Source: Prochlorococcus sp. AG-355-A09 (GTDB lineage Bacteria; Cyanobacteriota; Cyanobacteriia; PCC-6307; Cyanobiaceae). Taken from it: a DNA stretch of 64,000 bases. The number at the start of each line of letters is the position of its first letter. Position 1 is the first letter of the stretch. The notes below the pieces were generated by a model that worked only from the letters and a program-made list of their open reading frames with translations, searched no databases and was not told the origin of the DNA. Positions 63,167-64,000 of this stretch are shown piece after piece. Location of the stretch: contig QCDG01000010.1 of assembly GCA_003280995.1 (NCBI GenBank), positions 1-64,000 on the forward strand. The letters run 5' to 3'. The position numbers were made by a program, and so were the translations under genes.

Positions 63167-63374
63167 TTAACCACATTTTAGTTGCCTCATCATCAATAGT
63201 ACTCAAATATTCAATAACCTCTTCTTTAGTCACAGAAATATTTAACTCGTTGCCAATATCGCAAATTTTATCTAAGGCTTTTTTGGGATTAGTTAAGGCT
63301 GTCATAAACAGACTTTGTTTCTTTTTTGAATCGTTGGCTATTAACTTATAGAGCTTTTCAGCATTACTGGACAT
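63144..63374 (-). CDS. Small protein, weakly Nif11-like, ending in KARGGL
   Basis: ORF MSSNAEKLYKLIANDSKKKQSLFMTALTNPKKALDKICDIGNELNISVTKEEVIEYLSTIDDEATKMWLIKARGGL. Confidence 0.6.
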   Translation of the reverse strand: MSSNAEKLYKLIANDSKKKQSLFMTALTNPKKALDKICDIGNELNISVTKEEVIEYLSTIDDEATKMWLIKARGGL

Positions 63375-63408
63375 GTTTTTAAAATCTATTTATTAATAGA
63401 TTATTACT

Positions 63409-63747
63409 TCAAGCAACATTTTGTTCATTATATTTATTATTAGATAAATCATTATCCACATCTTTTATCTCTTTTGCAGAGGCATCTGCCATACTTCTTG
63501 CGTCTAAACATAAAACTTTTCTAAGTTTCGCAAAGTTAGCTGCGTGTGATTTTCTACCATCTTTTTGGGCATAATACTCAGACTGCTGAAGAATATGGTG
63601 AAGATGAGTTAACAAATATGGACTAATTACAGCTGATACCAAAACGTCACTATTTTCATTATCGTGAGAATCAGAATTGACTAATCTTTTTTTCGGTTTA
63701 TCAATTATCGATCTTTTAGGAGAATCAATTTTTCTTGAATTTTTCAT
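63409..63747 (-). CDS. Hypothetical protein (start taken as MKNSRK at 63747)
   Basis: Intact ORF; central YLLTHLHHILQQSEYYAQKDGRKSHAANFAKLRKVLCLDARSMADA region. Confidence 0.6.
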   Translation of the reverse strand: MKNSRKIDSPKRSIIDKPKKRLVNSDSHDNENSDVLVSAVISPYLLTHLHHILQQSEYYAQKDGRKSHAANFAKLRKVLCLDARSMADASAKEIKDVDNDLSNNKYNEQNVA

Positions 63748-63864
63748 GGGACAATAAAACAATTAATTGATACGGACAGAAATTTCCTTACTAATAATAT
63801 ACACAAAGATAGTATCCTTGACTAACTGTGTATACTAATAAGTAACAGTTATCAACTTTGACTC

Positions 63865-64000
63865 ATGGCTACCCGCCAAAACTCAACTAATGGGAAGCCT
63901 AAATCCCCTAGAATTCAAGTAGTCCTTCCAGAATTAATATGTGAGCAATTAACTATTTTGGCCGAAAATGAATCTAGGACAGTAAGTAATATGGCAAAAG
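63865..64000 (+). CDS. CopG/ribbon-helix-helix-like protein, truncated by window end
   Basis: MATRQNSTNGKPKSPRIQVVLPELICEQLTILAENESRTVSNMAK... fits RHH (beta strand then LxxLAExESRTxSxMA). Confidence 0.7.
   Translation, partial: MATRQNSTNGKPKSPRIQVVLPELICEQLTILAENESRTVSNMAK

Noticed and set aside
63144-63374. Prochlorosin/lanthipeptide precursor
   Set aside because: No Cys/Ser/Thr-rich core after GG, and no LanM or exporter gene in the window; kept only as a weak Nif11-like observation.

Overview
The window is a gene-dense, AT-rich chromosomal segment. Protein content and gene order fit a high-light-type marine picocyanobacterium (Prochlorococcus-like); this assignment is by recognition only. 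It is almost entirely core genome. Main contents: NDH-1 genes (ndhA-I-G-E, ndhD, ndhF, ndhM, ndhO, plus a CRR7-like gene); carotenoid genes (Z-ISO-like, crtP/pds, crtB, crtQ/zds); a fatty-acid/phospholipid cluster (plsX-fabH-fabD-plsC) directly behind rpaB; photosynthesis regulators (rpaA, rpaB, rbcR, pedR-like); gltA, metF, cysK, nadB, radA, tmk, holB, rimO, hemD, rbfA and aroK; a metal P-type ATPase, a VKOR-thioredoxin fusion, an HtrA-type protease, an ABC-F protein and one tRNA-Asn(GTT) with a clear terminator. I found no CRISPR array, transposon, prophage or obvious defence island. Reading outside the supplied ORF track gave several unlisted small genes: a PetL-like 30-aa peptide, a 48-aa high-light-inducible (Hli) protein, a 47-aa twin-CX3C protein, a 58-aa membrane peptide, a truncated CopG-like ORF at the right edge, and two weaker sORF candidates. 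The most interesting leads are the repetitive amphipathic-looking N-terminal extension of PlsX, a tandem PTPS protein whose first domain lacks the catalytic His, the twin-CX3C protein, and a four-gene strand-alternating block with no intergenic DNA. No wholly new multi-gene system can be claimed from sequence reading alone.
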